Source: Candidatus Luteimonas excrementigallinarum (GTDB taxonomy: Bacteria; Pseudomonadota; Gammaproteobacteria; Xanthomonadales; Xanthomonadaceae). From it: a stretch of DNA of 5,490 bases. The stretch lies in NCBI GenBank assembly GCA_019115725.1, contig DXCY01000218.1, positions 1 through 5,490 of the forward strand, in the 5' to 3' direction. The notes under the pieces are model-generated. The model saw nothing but the letters and a program-made list of their open reading frames with translations. It was not told the DNA's origin and ran no database searches. The position numbers and the translations under genes are program-made. Shown piece by piece: positions 1-5,479 of this stretch; position 1 is the first letter of the stretch, and each line of letters starts with the position of its first letter.

Positions 1-21
1 GGGGGCGTAGCCCCGACCTAC
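1..21 (-). repeat. GTAG-headed REP-like hairpin, cut by the window edge
   Basis: Read on the minus strand, GTAG (21-18) is followed by a short spacer and a hairpin with a GGGGC/GCCCC stem (plus-strand arms 2-6 and 10-14) and a 3-base loop. Stenotrophomonas and relatives carry many REP elements that start with GTAG followed by a GC-rich stem-loop. The TAG of the GTAG head is also the hutF stop codon. It could equally be a plain terminator hairpin behind hutF; no T-run is visible before the sequence ends, so REP versus terminator cannot be settled here. Confidence 0.4.
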
Positions 22-1259
22 CGGGTCAGATCGTTGATGGCTTGGCGGTAGTCTGAAAAAACTGCTTCACGGTTACGGTGGCGGCCGGCGCTCACCAGCG
101 TTTCCCCGTCGACGCACACCGTTTCCACCACTGGTTGGTTGCCGCTGAAAACCCAACGGTCCACGACGTCATCGGCGGTCGCGCCCACCAGCACCGGCGC
201 CTGCGGATCCAGTTCGATCCAGTCCGTCTGCAATGTCTCCTGCGCGCTGAAGCCGGTCACATGGACGCCGCCCTCCAGCGCCCCGTGCAGCAGGGTCTCG
301 CCCACGCTCTCAGAATGCCCCACGGCGATATTCCGCCGCCGCGCAATCAGGCGCTGGCCGTATTCCAGCCAGCGCAGCTCCTCCACCGGCGACACCGAGA
401 TGTGCGAATCCGAACCGATGCCCCAGCGGCCGCCTGCCTCCAGATAGGCCTGCAGCGGGAACAGCCCGTCGCCCAGGTTGGCTTCGGTGGTCGGGCACAG
501 CACCACGGTGGCGCCGCTGGCCGCGATCCGGCCGGTTTCCTCCGCGGTGAGATGGGTGGCGTGCACCAGGGCCCAGCGCGCGTCCACGTCGAAGGTGTCG
601 TACAGCCATTGCACCGGCCGCGTACCGCGTACCGCCAGGCTGTCCTCGACCTCGGCGGTCTGTTCGGCAATATGGATGTGCACGGGCAGATCGGCCGGCA
701 GCGCCTGCAGGGTCAGCCGCATCGCCTCTTCGGGCACGGCGCGCAGGCTGTGGAAGCACGCGCCCACCCGCAGCTGGTTGTCCTCCAGCGCGCGCAGCCG
801 CTCAAGCAGGCGCAGGTAGCCGTCCACATCGTGGCCGAAGCGCGCCTGCCGATCCGTCAGCGGACGGCCATCGAACCCGCCGCTCATGTACAGCACCGGC
901 AGCAGGGTCATGCGGATGCCGGTGTCGCGCGCCGCTTCCACCAGTGCCAGCGACATTTCCGCCGGATCGTCATAGGGCCGGCCGTCGGGCTGGTGGTGCA
1001 CGTACTGGAACTCGCACACCGATCCGTAGCCGGCTTCCAGCATTTCCACATACAGCTGCGCAGCCACCGCGCGCATGGTGTCGGGGGTCATCCGTTCGGC
1101 GAAACGGTACATGGTTTCGCGCCAGGTCCAGAATGAATCGGCCGGGTCGGTACGGCGCTCGGCCATGCCGGCCATGGCGCGCTGGAACGCATGCGAATGC
1201 AGGTTGGGAATGGCGGGCAGGCGCCAGCCGCTGTCGGTTCGGGTCACTGGGTTGTCCAT
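18..1259 (-). CDS. hutF: Formimidoylglutamate deiminase (HutF)
   Basis: Cytosolic metal-dependent amidohydrolase that hydrolyses N-formimino-L-glutamate to N-formyl-L-glutamate and ammonia, the fourth step of the five-step histidine degradation route; HutG then releases glutamate and formate. With the ATG at 1259 the protein has 413 residues. Visible family signatures are NLHSHAFQRAMAG (HxH metal ligands H21/H23), DSFWTWRETMYR (41-52), HIHIAEQ (194-200, metal His196 and catalytic Glu199), LVHATHL (231-237), PTTEANLGDGLFP (256-268) and GIGSDSHIS (280-288, metal/catalytic Asp284). The C-terminus, with VFSGN near 370 and GRH near 393, is complete. Oddity: family members I know have roughly 35-45 more residues before the HxH motif, forming part of a small beta-sandwich; here only about 20 precede it, and an in-frame stop just upstream prevents a long extension. 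A GTG at 1307 could add 16 residues. No Shine-Dalgarno is visible. Divergent from hutI. Confidence 0.95.
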   Translation of the reverse strand: MDNPVTRTDSGWRLPAIPNLHSHAFQRAMAGMAERRTDPADSFWTWRETMYRFAERMTPDTMRAVAAQLYVEMLEAGYGSVCEFQYVHHQPDGRPYDDPAEMSLALVEAARDTGIRMTLLPVLYMSGGFDGRPLTDRQARFGHDVDGYLRLLERLRALEDNQLRVGACFHSLRAVPEEAMRLTLQALPADLPVHIHIAEQTAEVEDSLAVRGTRPVQWLYDTFDVDARWALVHATHLTAEETGRIAASGATVVLCPTTEANLGDGLFPLQAYLEAGGRWGIGSDSHISVSPVEELRWLEYGQRLIARRRNIAVGHSESVGETLLHGALEGGVHVTGFSAQETLQTDWIELDPQAPVLVGATADDVVDRWVFSGNQPVVETVCVDGETLVSAGRHRNREAVFSDYRQAINDLTR

Positions 1260-1274
1260 GGCCACATTGTGGCC
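1260..1274. promoter_or_regulatory. 15-base palindrome abutting the hutF start
   Basis: GGCCACA-T-TGTGGCC has two perfect 7-base arms around one central base and ends directly against the hutF ATG (1259-1257). It sits where a repressor site or start-blocking RNA hairpin would act. It does not resemble the AT-rich TGTATA-type HutC operators I know from Pseudomonas or Klebsiella, so assigning it to HutC would be a guess. If hutF starts at the GTG at 1307, these bases are coding and the symmetry may be fortuitous. Confidence 0.35.
1266..1271 (-). promoter_or_regulatory. Candidate -10 of hutF (leaderless start)
   Basis: CACAAT on the minus strand matches TATAAT at four of six positions and ends six bases before the ATG at 1259, so transcription would begin at or next to the start codon. 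No convincing -35 lies 16-18 bases upstream. It falls inside the palindrome at 1260-1274, so a protein bound there would block the promoter. Only a weak match. Confidence 0.3.
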
Positions 1275-1329
1275 CGGGCGATGGTCCTGCGCAGCCACGC
1301 CTCTCACAGAGCCGTGCGCCGCGCTCCCG

Positions 1330-1335
1330 TAGAAT
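1330..1335 (+). promoter_or_regulatory. Candidate -10 of hutI (leaderless start)
   Basis: TAGAAT matches the sigma-70 -10 consensus at five of six positions and is followed by seven bases and then the hutI ATG at 1343. The +1 position would therefore coincide with the start codon, giving a leaderless mRNA. This fits the lack of any Shine-Dalgarno before hutI. No good -35 hexamer is seen at 16-18 bases, so the promoter may need an activator or be weak. Confidence 0.45.
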
Positions 1336-1342
1336 CAGCCGC

Positions 1343-2575
1343 ATGAGCGAATCCGAACGTACTCCCTGGGATGGACTGGTCCTCGGCGCCACGCTGGCCA
1401 CGCTGGACGGCGACAGCGGCTACGGCCTGGTGGAAGACGGCGCGCTGGGCTGGCGTGATGGTGTGATCGTCCACGCCGGGCCGCGCACCGCCCTGCCTGC
1501 CGACCCCAACACGCTGTCGGGCAACGTGATCGACCTTGGCGGCGGCCTGGTCACGCCGGGACTGATTGATTGCCATACCCACCTGGTGTTTGCCGGCAAC
1601 CGCGCCGGCGAGTTCGAGCAGCGCCTCAAGGGCGCCAGCTACGAGGACATCGCCCGCGCCGGTGGCGGCATCGTGTCCTCGGTGCGCGCCGTGCGTGCGG
1701 CCAGCGAGGACCAGCTGCTCGCAGAATCACTGCCGCGCGCGCAGGCACTGGTGGCCGATGGCGTGACCACCCTGGAGATCAAGTCCGGCTACGGCCTGGA
1801 TTTCGACAGCGAGCGCCGCATGCTGCGCGTGGCCAGACGCATTGGTGACGAGCTTGGCGTCGAGGTTCGCACCACCTACCTGGCCGCACACGCTCTGCCC
1901 CCCGAGTTTTCCGACCGCGCCGATGACTACATCGACGCCGTGGTGGAGTGGCTCCCGCGCCTGCACGACGAGGGTCTGGTGGATGCGGTGGATGCGTTCG
2001 CCGAAACCATCGGCTTCAGCATTGAACAGACCCGGCGCGTCTTTGACGCCGCACGTGCGCTTGGCCTGCCGGTAAAGCTGCACGCTGACCAGCTCAGCGA
2101 TGGCGGCGGTGCCGGACTGGTGGCCCAGTTCGACGGCCTGTCGGCTGACCACGTTGAATACACCTCGGCGGCTGGCGTGGAAGCGATGGCCCAGGCCGGC
2201 ACCGTGGCCGTGCTGCTGCCCGGCGCTTTCCACGTGCTGCGTGAAACCCGGCTGCCGCCCATCGATGCTTTCCGCGCCCACGGCGTGCCAATGGCGCTCG
2301 CCACCGACTGCAATCCCGGCACCGCGCCTCTGCTGTCCCTGCGCCAGGGCATGCAGCTGGGCTGCACCCTGTTCCGGCTGACCCCTGAAGAAGCGCTGCG
2401 CGCGGCCACCGTCAACGCGGCGCGGGCGCTGGGCATGGATGACCGCGGCGTGCTGCGCCCGGGCATGCGCGCGGACTTCGTGCACTGGAACGTGGCCCAG
2501 CCCGCCGAGCTCTGCTACTGGCTGGGCGGCCAGCTAGCCCGCAGCGTGCACGCCGCAGGCCAGCGCATCATCTGA
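1343..2575 (+). CDS. hutI: Imidazolonepropionase (HutI)
   Basis: Cytosolic amidohydrolase-superfamily enzyme that opens the ring of 4-imidazolone-5-propionate to give N-formimino-L-glutamate, the third step of histidine degradation and the substrate of HutF next door. The product has 410 residues, normal for the family. Motifs in order: VTPGLIDCHTHLVFAGNR (70-87) with metal ligands H78 and H80; GGGIVSSV (107-114); TTLEIKSGYGLD (142-153) with substrate-binding Tyr150; TYLAAHALP (178-186); KLHADQLSD (245-253) with metal-site H247; SADHVEY (267-273); and LATDCNPGT (319-327) with the metal/catalytic D322. The C-terminal beta-sandwich segment (DRGVLRPGMRADFVHW) is intact. The ATG at 1343 was chosen because HutI proteins begin about 75 residues before the HxH motif; longer in-frame extensions run antisense through hutF. 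No Shine-Dalgarno is present and TAGAAT at 1330-1335 suggests a leaderless start. Confidence 0.96.
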   Translation: MSESERTPWDGLVLGATLATLDGDSGYGLVEDGALGWRDGVIVHAGPRTALPADPNTLSGNVIDLGGGLVTPGLIDCHTHLVFAGNRAGEFEQRLKGASYEDIARAGGGIVSSVRAVRAASEDQLLAESLPRAQALVADGVTTLEIKSGYGLDFDSERRMLRVARRIGDELGVEVRTTYLAAHALPPEFSDRADDYIDAVVEWLPRLHDEGLVDAVDAFAETIGFSIEQTRRVFDAARALGLPVKLHADQLSDGGGAGLVAQFDGLSADHVEYTSAAGVEAMAQAGTVAVLLPGAFHVLRETRLPPIDAFRAHGVPMALATDCNPGTAPLLSLRQGMQLGCTLFRLTPEEALRAATVNAARALGMDDRGVLRPGMRADFVHWNVAQPAELCYWLGGQLARSVHAAGQRII

Positions 2576-2581
2576 TCGCGT

Positions 2582-2610
2582 TCTACACGCGAGTGTGGAT
2601 GGCGTATCTT
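2582..2610 (+). promoter_or_regulatory. Possible promoter of the dipeptidase gene
   Basis: The 68-base gap after hutI contains TCTACA (2582-2587), a 17-base spacer and TATCTT (2605-2610), each hexamer matching the sigma-70 consensus at four positions. Start of transcription would be near 2617, giving a leader of about 27 bases that contains the GGAG ribosome site at 2635-2638. No terminator hairpin with a T-run follows hutI, so read-through from hutI is also possible. Confidence 0.3.
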
Positions 2611-2643
2611 TCGGGGCTGCCTTTTCGCACCTCTGGAGATTCC

Positions 2644-3846
2644 ATGCTTCGTCGCTCGCTGCTTGCCGCCGCCGTCATGTTCGCCGCCTCCACCGTGACC
2701 GCGCAGGATGCGCCCGAAGCGGCCCGCCAGCTGGCCCAGGACGCCATCATCGTCGACACCCATATCGATGCCCCCGGCCTGCTGCTCAGCCGCTGGGCCG
2801 ACCTCGGCGTCGACGCCCCGGACCGCGAATTCGACTACCCGCGTGCACGCGCCGGCGGCCTGGACGTGGGCTTCATGGCGATCTACACCTCGCACGGCCG
2901 CGACGAAGCCGGCACCGCGCGCCAGCATGCCCACAACCAGATCGACGCGGTGGAAGCGCTGGCAGGCCGGCACCCGGACAAGTTCGCCATCCTCACCTCG
3001 CCCGGCGATGTGGAAACATTGCGCGAAGGCGGTCGCGTGCTGCTGTCCATGGGCATGGAGAACGCCGGGCCGCTGGGCGACGACGTCTCCCAGGTGGAGG
3101 CTTTCTTCAATCGCGGCGTGCGCTACATCGGCCTGACCCACAGCGGCAACAACCGCATTGGTGATTCGTCCTACACGCTTGAGCGCAAGTGGAACGGACT
3201 GAGCCCGTTCGGCCGCGAAGTGATTGCAGAGATGAACCGGCTGGGCATGATCGTTGACGTGTCGCACGTGTCCGACGAGACCGCACGCGACGTGATCGAG
3301 GTCAGCACCGCCCCGGTCATCGCCAGCCACTCGGGCTTCCGCCACTTCACCCCGGGCTTCGAGCGCAACCTGGATGACGAACTGGCCAAGGAGATCGCAG
3401 CAACCGGCGGCGTGATCCAGATTCCGTTCGGCACCATGTTCCTGGATGGACAGGCAGCCGCTGACATCCAGGCCTACTTCGTAGCCGCCGACGAGTTTGA
3501 ACGCCGCAACGCCGAGCTGCGGGCTGCCGGCGAGCCCACCGAAGACCGCAGCGCGTTCGAACGCAACTGGGAAGAAACCCACCCCGTGCCGGACATCACC
3601 ATCGATCCGGTGCTCGACCAGATCGACCACGGCGTGAAGCTGGTCGGCATCGATCACATTGGCCTGGGTTCGGACTTTGATGGCGTGGGCGGCGACCTGC
3701 CGGAAAACCTGCGCACCGTGGCCGACTTCCCGCACCTGGTCGCCGGCCTGCAGCAGCGCGGCTACAGCGATGACGACATCCGCAAGATCCTGGGAGGCAA
3801 CATGCTGCGGGCCTGGACCGCGATCGAGGCTGCCGCCGGGCGCTGA
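2644..3846 (+). CDS. Exported M19 family (renal dipeptidase-type) dipeptidase
   Basis: Binuclear zinc dipeptidase of peptidase family M19, expected to cleave dipeptides, including those with a D-residue at the C-terminal side, in the periplasm or outside the cell. The 400-residue product starts with a Sec signal peptide (RR at 3-4, hydrophobic 6-16, AxA-type site TVTA before Q21); there is no lipobox. Likely metal ligands by family pattern are H40 and D42 (DTHID), E139 (GMEN), H208 (DVSHVS) and H229 (ASHS); R241-N242 and D344 (GSDFDG) match the substrate-binding Arg and conserved Asp. GGNMLRAW (384-391) is the usual C-terminal motif. The ATG at 2644 is set by GGAG five bases upstream and by the signal peptide; an upstream in-frame ATG would bury that signal. 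It lies 68 bases after hutI on the same strand, but a histidine-specific role is not shown. Exact substrate unknown. Confidence 0.93.
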   Translation: MLRRSLLAAAVMFAASTVTAQDAPEAARQLAQDAIIVDTHIDAPGLLLSRWADLGVDAPDREFDYPRARAGGLDVGFMAIYTSHGRDEAGTARQHAHNQIDAVEALAGRHPDKFAILTSPGDVETLREGGRVLLSMGMENAGPLGDDVSQVEAFFNRGVRYIGLTHSGNNRIGDSSYTLERKWNGLSPFGREVIAEMNRLGMIVDVSHVSDETARDVIEVSTAPVIASHSGFRHFTPGFERNLDDELAKEIAATGGVIQIPFGTMFLDGQAAADIQAYFVAADEFERRNAELRAAGEPTEDRSAFERNWEETHPVPDITIDPVLDQIDHGVKLVGIDHIGLGSDFDGVGGDLPENLRTVADFPHLVAGLQQRGYSDDDIRKILGGNMLRAWTAIEAAAGR

Positions 3847-3862
3847 AGCTCCATCGCACTGA

Positions 3863-3908
3863 CTGAAGGGCATTGGCGTCCGCATGCAGATGCCAATGCC
3901 CTGTTCAG
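3863..3908. terminator. Long hairpin between convergent genes, probable bidirectional terminator
   Basis: Perfect arms GGGCATTGGC (3868-3877) and GCCAATGCCC (3892-3901) are extended outside, across a 2-base bulge (TG, 3902-3903), by CTGAA (3863-3867) pairing with TTCAG (3904-3908). In plus-strand RNA the stem also continues inwards by a G-U and two further pairs. It begins 17 bases after the dipeptidase stop and ends five bases from the stop of the convergent gene at 3914, the position of a shared terminator. No T-run follows on either strand, so it may slow or stabilise 3' ends rather than act as a classical intrinsic terminator. Confidence 0.55.
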
Positions 3909-3913
3909 CCCGC

Positions 3914-4636
3914 CTACTGCGCCGAAACCTCCGGTGCCAGGCGGTGGGCCACTTCGCCAGCATCGTCCAGGAACTCGATCGAAGCCTCCCCCTCCGGTGC
4001 CACCTTCAGGACCATGCGCGGGTTCCCCGCGGCATCGTTGAGCACCAGAGTGGCGTCACCGCCACCGTTGCGGCCAACAAACAGACGGTTGGCGCCGTAG
4101 TAGCTTTCCGCATGGCGCTCGCGCATCAGCTCCCTGCGCTCATCCGCAGGCAGATTGTCCAGCTGCGCATTTTCCTGGAAGTCCTCGGCAATCGACCGAT
4201 CCGGCCGATCCGACACCTGCATCCCGGCCAGCTGCCGACCGCGACGGTCCAAGCCCATGATCTGCACGATCTGGTCCTGTTCATAGCGGTCAAAAGTCAG
4301 GCTACCTCCCGAAGATACGTTGCCTTCCCCATCACGAGCGCCGGCGAAGATCAGTCCCCCAACCTCGGTGCCCTCGTCGTTGTAGAACAGCATGCCGGCC
4401 TGTGGTCGCGGGTGCGGATACTCTTCGCCCCGGATGATCGCTCCGGGAAAATGCGCGGAACTGGAGAGCACGTAGCGCAGCGTTCCATCGGGCTCGCGGA
4501 GGTTGAGCCGCTGCACATCAATCTCCTGGAACGATGCCTTGCCGGTGGAGGTGGCCCCGGTCAGCACGACCGTGCACATGACTGCGGTGAGCAGCCCGGA
4601 ATAGATGACCAGAAAACGGTTTCCATTGATTCTCAT
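3914..4636 (-). CDS. Exported or membrane-anchored protein of unknown function
   Basis: I do not recognise a named family; I believe similar uncharacterised proteins exist in other Xanthomonadaceae but cannot verify this here. The product has 240 residues. Residues 8-28 form one hydrophobic segment after a basic start (MRINGNR), acting as a signal peptide or N-terminal anchor; the rest is soluble and would sit in the periplasm. Visible features: IDVQRLNLREPDGTLRYVLS (39-58), a central FPGAIIRG...PHPRPQAGMLFYNDEGTE stretch (63-91), SGGSLTFDRYEQDQ (109-122), a charged helical region (147-177), and C-terminal strands RLFVGRN, LVLNDAAGNPRMVLKV and IEFLDDAGE. A D-x-x-G turn followed by a strand recurs, suggesting a beta-rich fold. 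Apart from the N-terminal C21 there is no cysteine, and no catalytic motif is evident. Start: AGGAAGG (4648-4642) lies five bases before the ATG at 4636; upstream in-frame codons would give a Cys-rich, implausible N-terminus. It appears monocistronic, bounded by hairpins on both sides. Confidence 0.85.
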   Translation of the reverse strand: MRINGNRFLVIYSGLLTAVMCTVVLTGATSTGKASFQEIDVQRLNLREPDGTLRYVLSSSAHFPGAIIRGEEYPHPRPQAGMLFYNDEGTEVGGLIFAGARDGEGNVSSGGSLTFDRYEQDQIVQIMGLDRRGRQLAGMQVSDRPDRSIAEDFQENAQLDNLPADERRELMRERHAESYYGANRLFVGRNGGGDATLVLNDAAGNPRMVLKVAPEGEASIEFLDDAGEVAHRLAPEVSAQ

Positions 4637-4664
4637 GACGACCTTCCTGTTTGGTTGCACCCCG

Positions 4665-4694
4665 CAAATACCATCCGCGCATGGGTGCGCGCAA
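4665..4694 (-). promoter_or_regulatory. Possible promoter of the unknown exported protein
   Basis: On the minus strand TTGCGC (4694-4689), an 18-base spacer and TATTTG (4670-4665) form a weak sigma-70-like pair. Transcription would start near 4658, leaving about 20 bases of leader that include the AGGAAGG ribosome site. The terminator at 4746-4773 cuts this gene off from THX, so an independent promoter is expected somewhere in 4637-4745. Confidence 0.3.
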
Positions 4695-4745
4695 CAGGAA
4701 AAGAAGCCCCCGGGCCAGCGGCACCGGGCCTGGCTCGCGGAAACC

Positions 4746-4773
4746 AAAAAGCCCGCTTGGAAGCGGGCTTTTT
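4746..4773. terminator. Intrinsic terminator behind the THX gene
   Basis: AAAAAGCCCGCTT, GG, AAGCGGGCTTTTT is a perfect 13-base inverted repeat (4746-4758 and 4761-4773) around two bases. It has a GC-rich core and a run of five T at the 3' side on either strand. It lies 19 bases past the THX stop codon and would end minus-strand transcripts before the next gene; the symmetry makes it bidirectional. Confidence 0.93.
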
Positions 4774-4792
4774 CAAATCGCCTCAGGGACGA

Positions 4793-4972
4793 TTATTCCT
4801 TTACAACGGTCTTCTTCGACACGACCTTCTTGGTCGGCTTGGCCACGCGCTTGCCAGCGGTGGAAGCGGATTCCGTGGCAGCGGCTGCCTGCTTGACGCG
4901 GTGCAGCCGGCTGTTGCCGTAGCTGGAGTTGTAGCGCTTGCCCTTGAGGGTCTTGCGATCGCCCTTGCCCAT
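4793..4972 (-). CDS. 30S ribosomal protein THX
   Basis: Small basic protein of the bacterial 30S subunit; in Thermus, Thx sits in the head of the subunit and stabilises packed rRNA helices. The 59-residue product begins MGKGDRKTLKGKRYNSSYGN, which matches the conserved Thx core (GKGDxxTxxGKxxxxSYGxxR) over residues 1-22. Residues 28-59 are an Ala/Thr/Ser/Lys/Val-rich basic tail (AKPTKK, VVSKK, VVKE) that is absent from the 26-residue Thermus protein and probably disordered; in proteobacteria longer forms are known. Start: AGGAG (4984-4980) lies seven bases before the ATG at 4972, and the conserved core starts right there, so the longer in-frame ATGs upstream are rejected. It follows the MerC-like gene on the same strand with an 87-base gap and is closed by the strong terminator at 4746-4773. 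A promoter in the gap is likely but I see no convincing one. Confidence 0.93.
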   Translation of the reverse strand: MGKGDRKTLKGKRYNSSYGNSRLHRVKQAAAATESASTAGKRVAKPTKKVVSKKTVVKE

Positions 4973-5004
4973 TGAAATGCTCCTGGATATGCGGATGAGG
5001 CCAG

Positions 5005-5024
5005 CGCGCCGGCTTTCCGGCGCG
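5005..5024. other. GC hairpin between the MerC-like gene and THX
   Basis: CGCGCCGG (5005-5012), CTTT, CCGGCGCG (5017-5024) forms a perfect 8-base-pair stem with a tetraloop. On the minus strand it lies 35 bases after the MerC-like stop and about 20 bases before the THX ribosome site. There is no T-run, so it could be a weak terminator or attenuating hairpin, or part of the THX leader. Confidence 0.4.
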
Positions 5025-5059
5025 TAACCGGTAAATGCTAGCATGCGGCGGGCCCGCAA

Positions 5060-5452
5060 TCAGCCCGGACGGCCGTGGGTGAGCCTCAGATTCAGCAAAT
5101 GGGCGCCCGCCAGCAGCAGCCCGCCGGTCACCATGATTCCCACATGGGCCGGGCCGTGGTCATGCAGCCAGGTAAACGACCCCGCCCACACCAGCGCCAG
5201 CCCCGGCACCAGCAGCGCCCAGGCCCGGAACGCCCGATGCCGACGGTAGCCCAGCGTCATCGTGGTCAGGCCCAGCACGGTGGCGAACACCACGAAGGCC
5301 TGGTCGAAATCAATCCAGCCGCCCACATTGAGCCCCAGCGCCGGCAGCACTGCCAGCGCCAGCGGCAGCAGGGCGCAGTGCACGGCACACAGGAACGACG
5401 CCGCGAGTCCAACGCGATCGGCCTTGCGCAAGCGGGAGTCTGTGATAGCCAT
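5060..5452 (-). CDS. MerC-domain inner-membrane protein
   Basis: 130-residue integral membrane protein of the MerC family (classically mercuric ion uptake; many chromosomal members are uncharacterised). Four hydrophobic segments are visible, roughly at 14-40, 48-68, 76-93 and 103-121. The first carries SFLCAVHCALLP, the family CAxHC metal-binding pair C22/C26 with H25 between. A His/Asp cluster WLHDHGPAH (95-103) lies between helices 3 and 4, with further His at 117 and 126. Unlike MerC of Tn21-type mer operons there is no second Cys pair near the C-terminus, and no merR, merT, merP or merA is seen nearby, so mercury resistance is unlikely to be its role. A Zur-like half-site over the promoter suggests a zinc link; transport itself is inference. 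The ATG at 5452 is the only plausible ATG; GAAGG (5459-5455) lies just two bases upstream, unusually close for a ribosome site. Confidence 0.88.
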   Translation of the reverse strand: MAITDSRLRKADRVGLAASFLCAVHCALLPLALAVLPALGLNVGGWIDFDQAFVVFATVLGLTTMTLGYRRHRAFRAWALLVPGLALVWAGSFTWLHDHGPAHVGIMVTGGLLLAGAHLLNLRLTHGRPG

Positions 5453-5479
5453 GACCTTCGGCCAGTGATATGCGGTGAT

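Noticed and set aside
78..1136. Long plus-strand open frame opposite hutF
   Set aside because: It is a His/Arg/Gln-rich antisense frame typical of high-GC coding DNA; the minus strand carries clear HutF motifs throughout.
944..1342. N-terminal extension of hutI up to position 944
   Set aside because: The added residues are Arg/Pro-rich antisense translation of hutF with no family match; HutI normally starts about 75 residues before its HxH motif, which fits the ATG at 1343.
2515..3963. 482-residue minus-strand open frame across the dipeptidase gene
   Set aside because: It is antisense to a complete M19 gene with signal peptide, ribosome site and all metal ligands; its translation is low-complexity and motif-free.
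4637..4747. Upstream extension of the unknown exported protein
   Set aside because: It would start inside the terminator, adds a Cys/Pro-rich stretch before a good signal segment, and ignores the well-placed AGGAAGG before the ATG at 4636.
3884..4975. 363-residue plus-strand open frame opposite the unknown gene and THX
   Set aside because: It runs antisense through the hairpin end, the unknown gene, the intrinsic terminator and THX, which is not credible for one gene.
5035..5057. Two adjacent 10-base palindromes, ATGCTAGCAT (5035-5044) and GCGGGCCCGC (5048-5057)
   Set aside because: Each is perfect but has no loop and is short; in GC-rich sequence this is weak evidence, and I could not tie either to a known operator.
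4973..5059. Longer THX with a 29-residue N-terminal extension
   Set aside because: The conserved THX core starts exactly at the ATG at 4972, which has an AGGAG site seven bases upstream.
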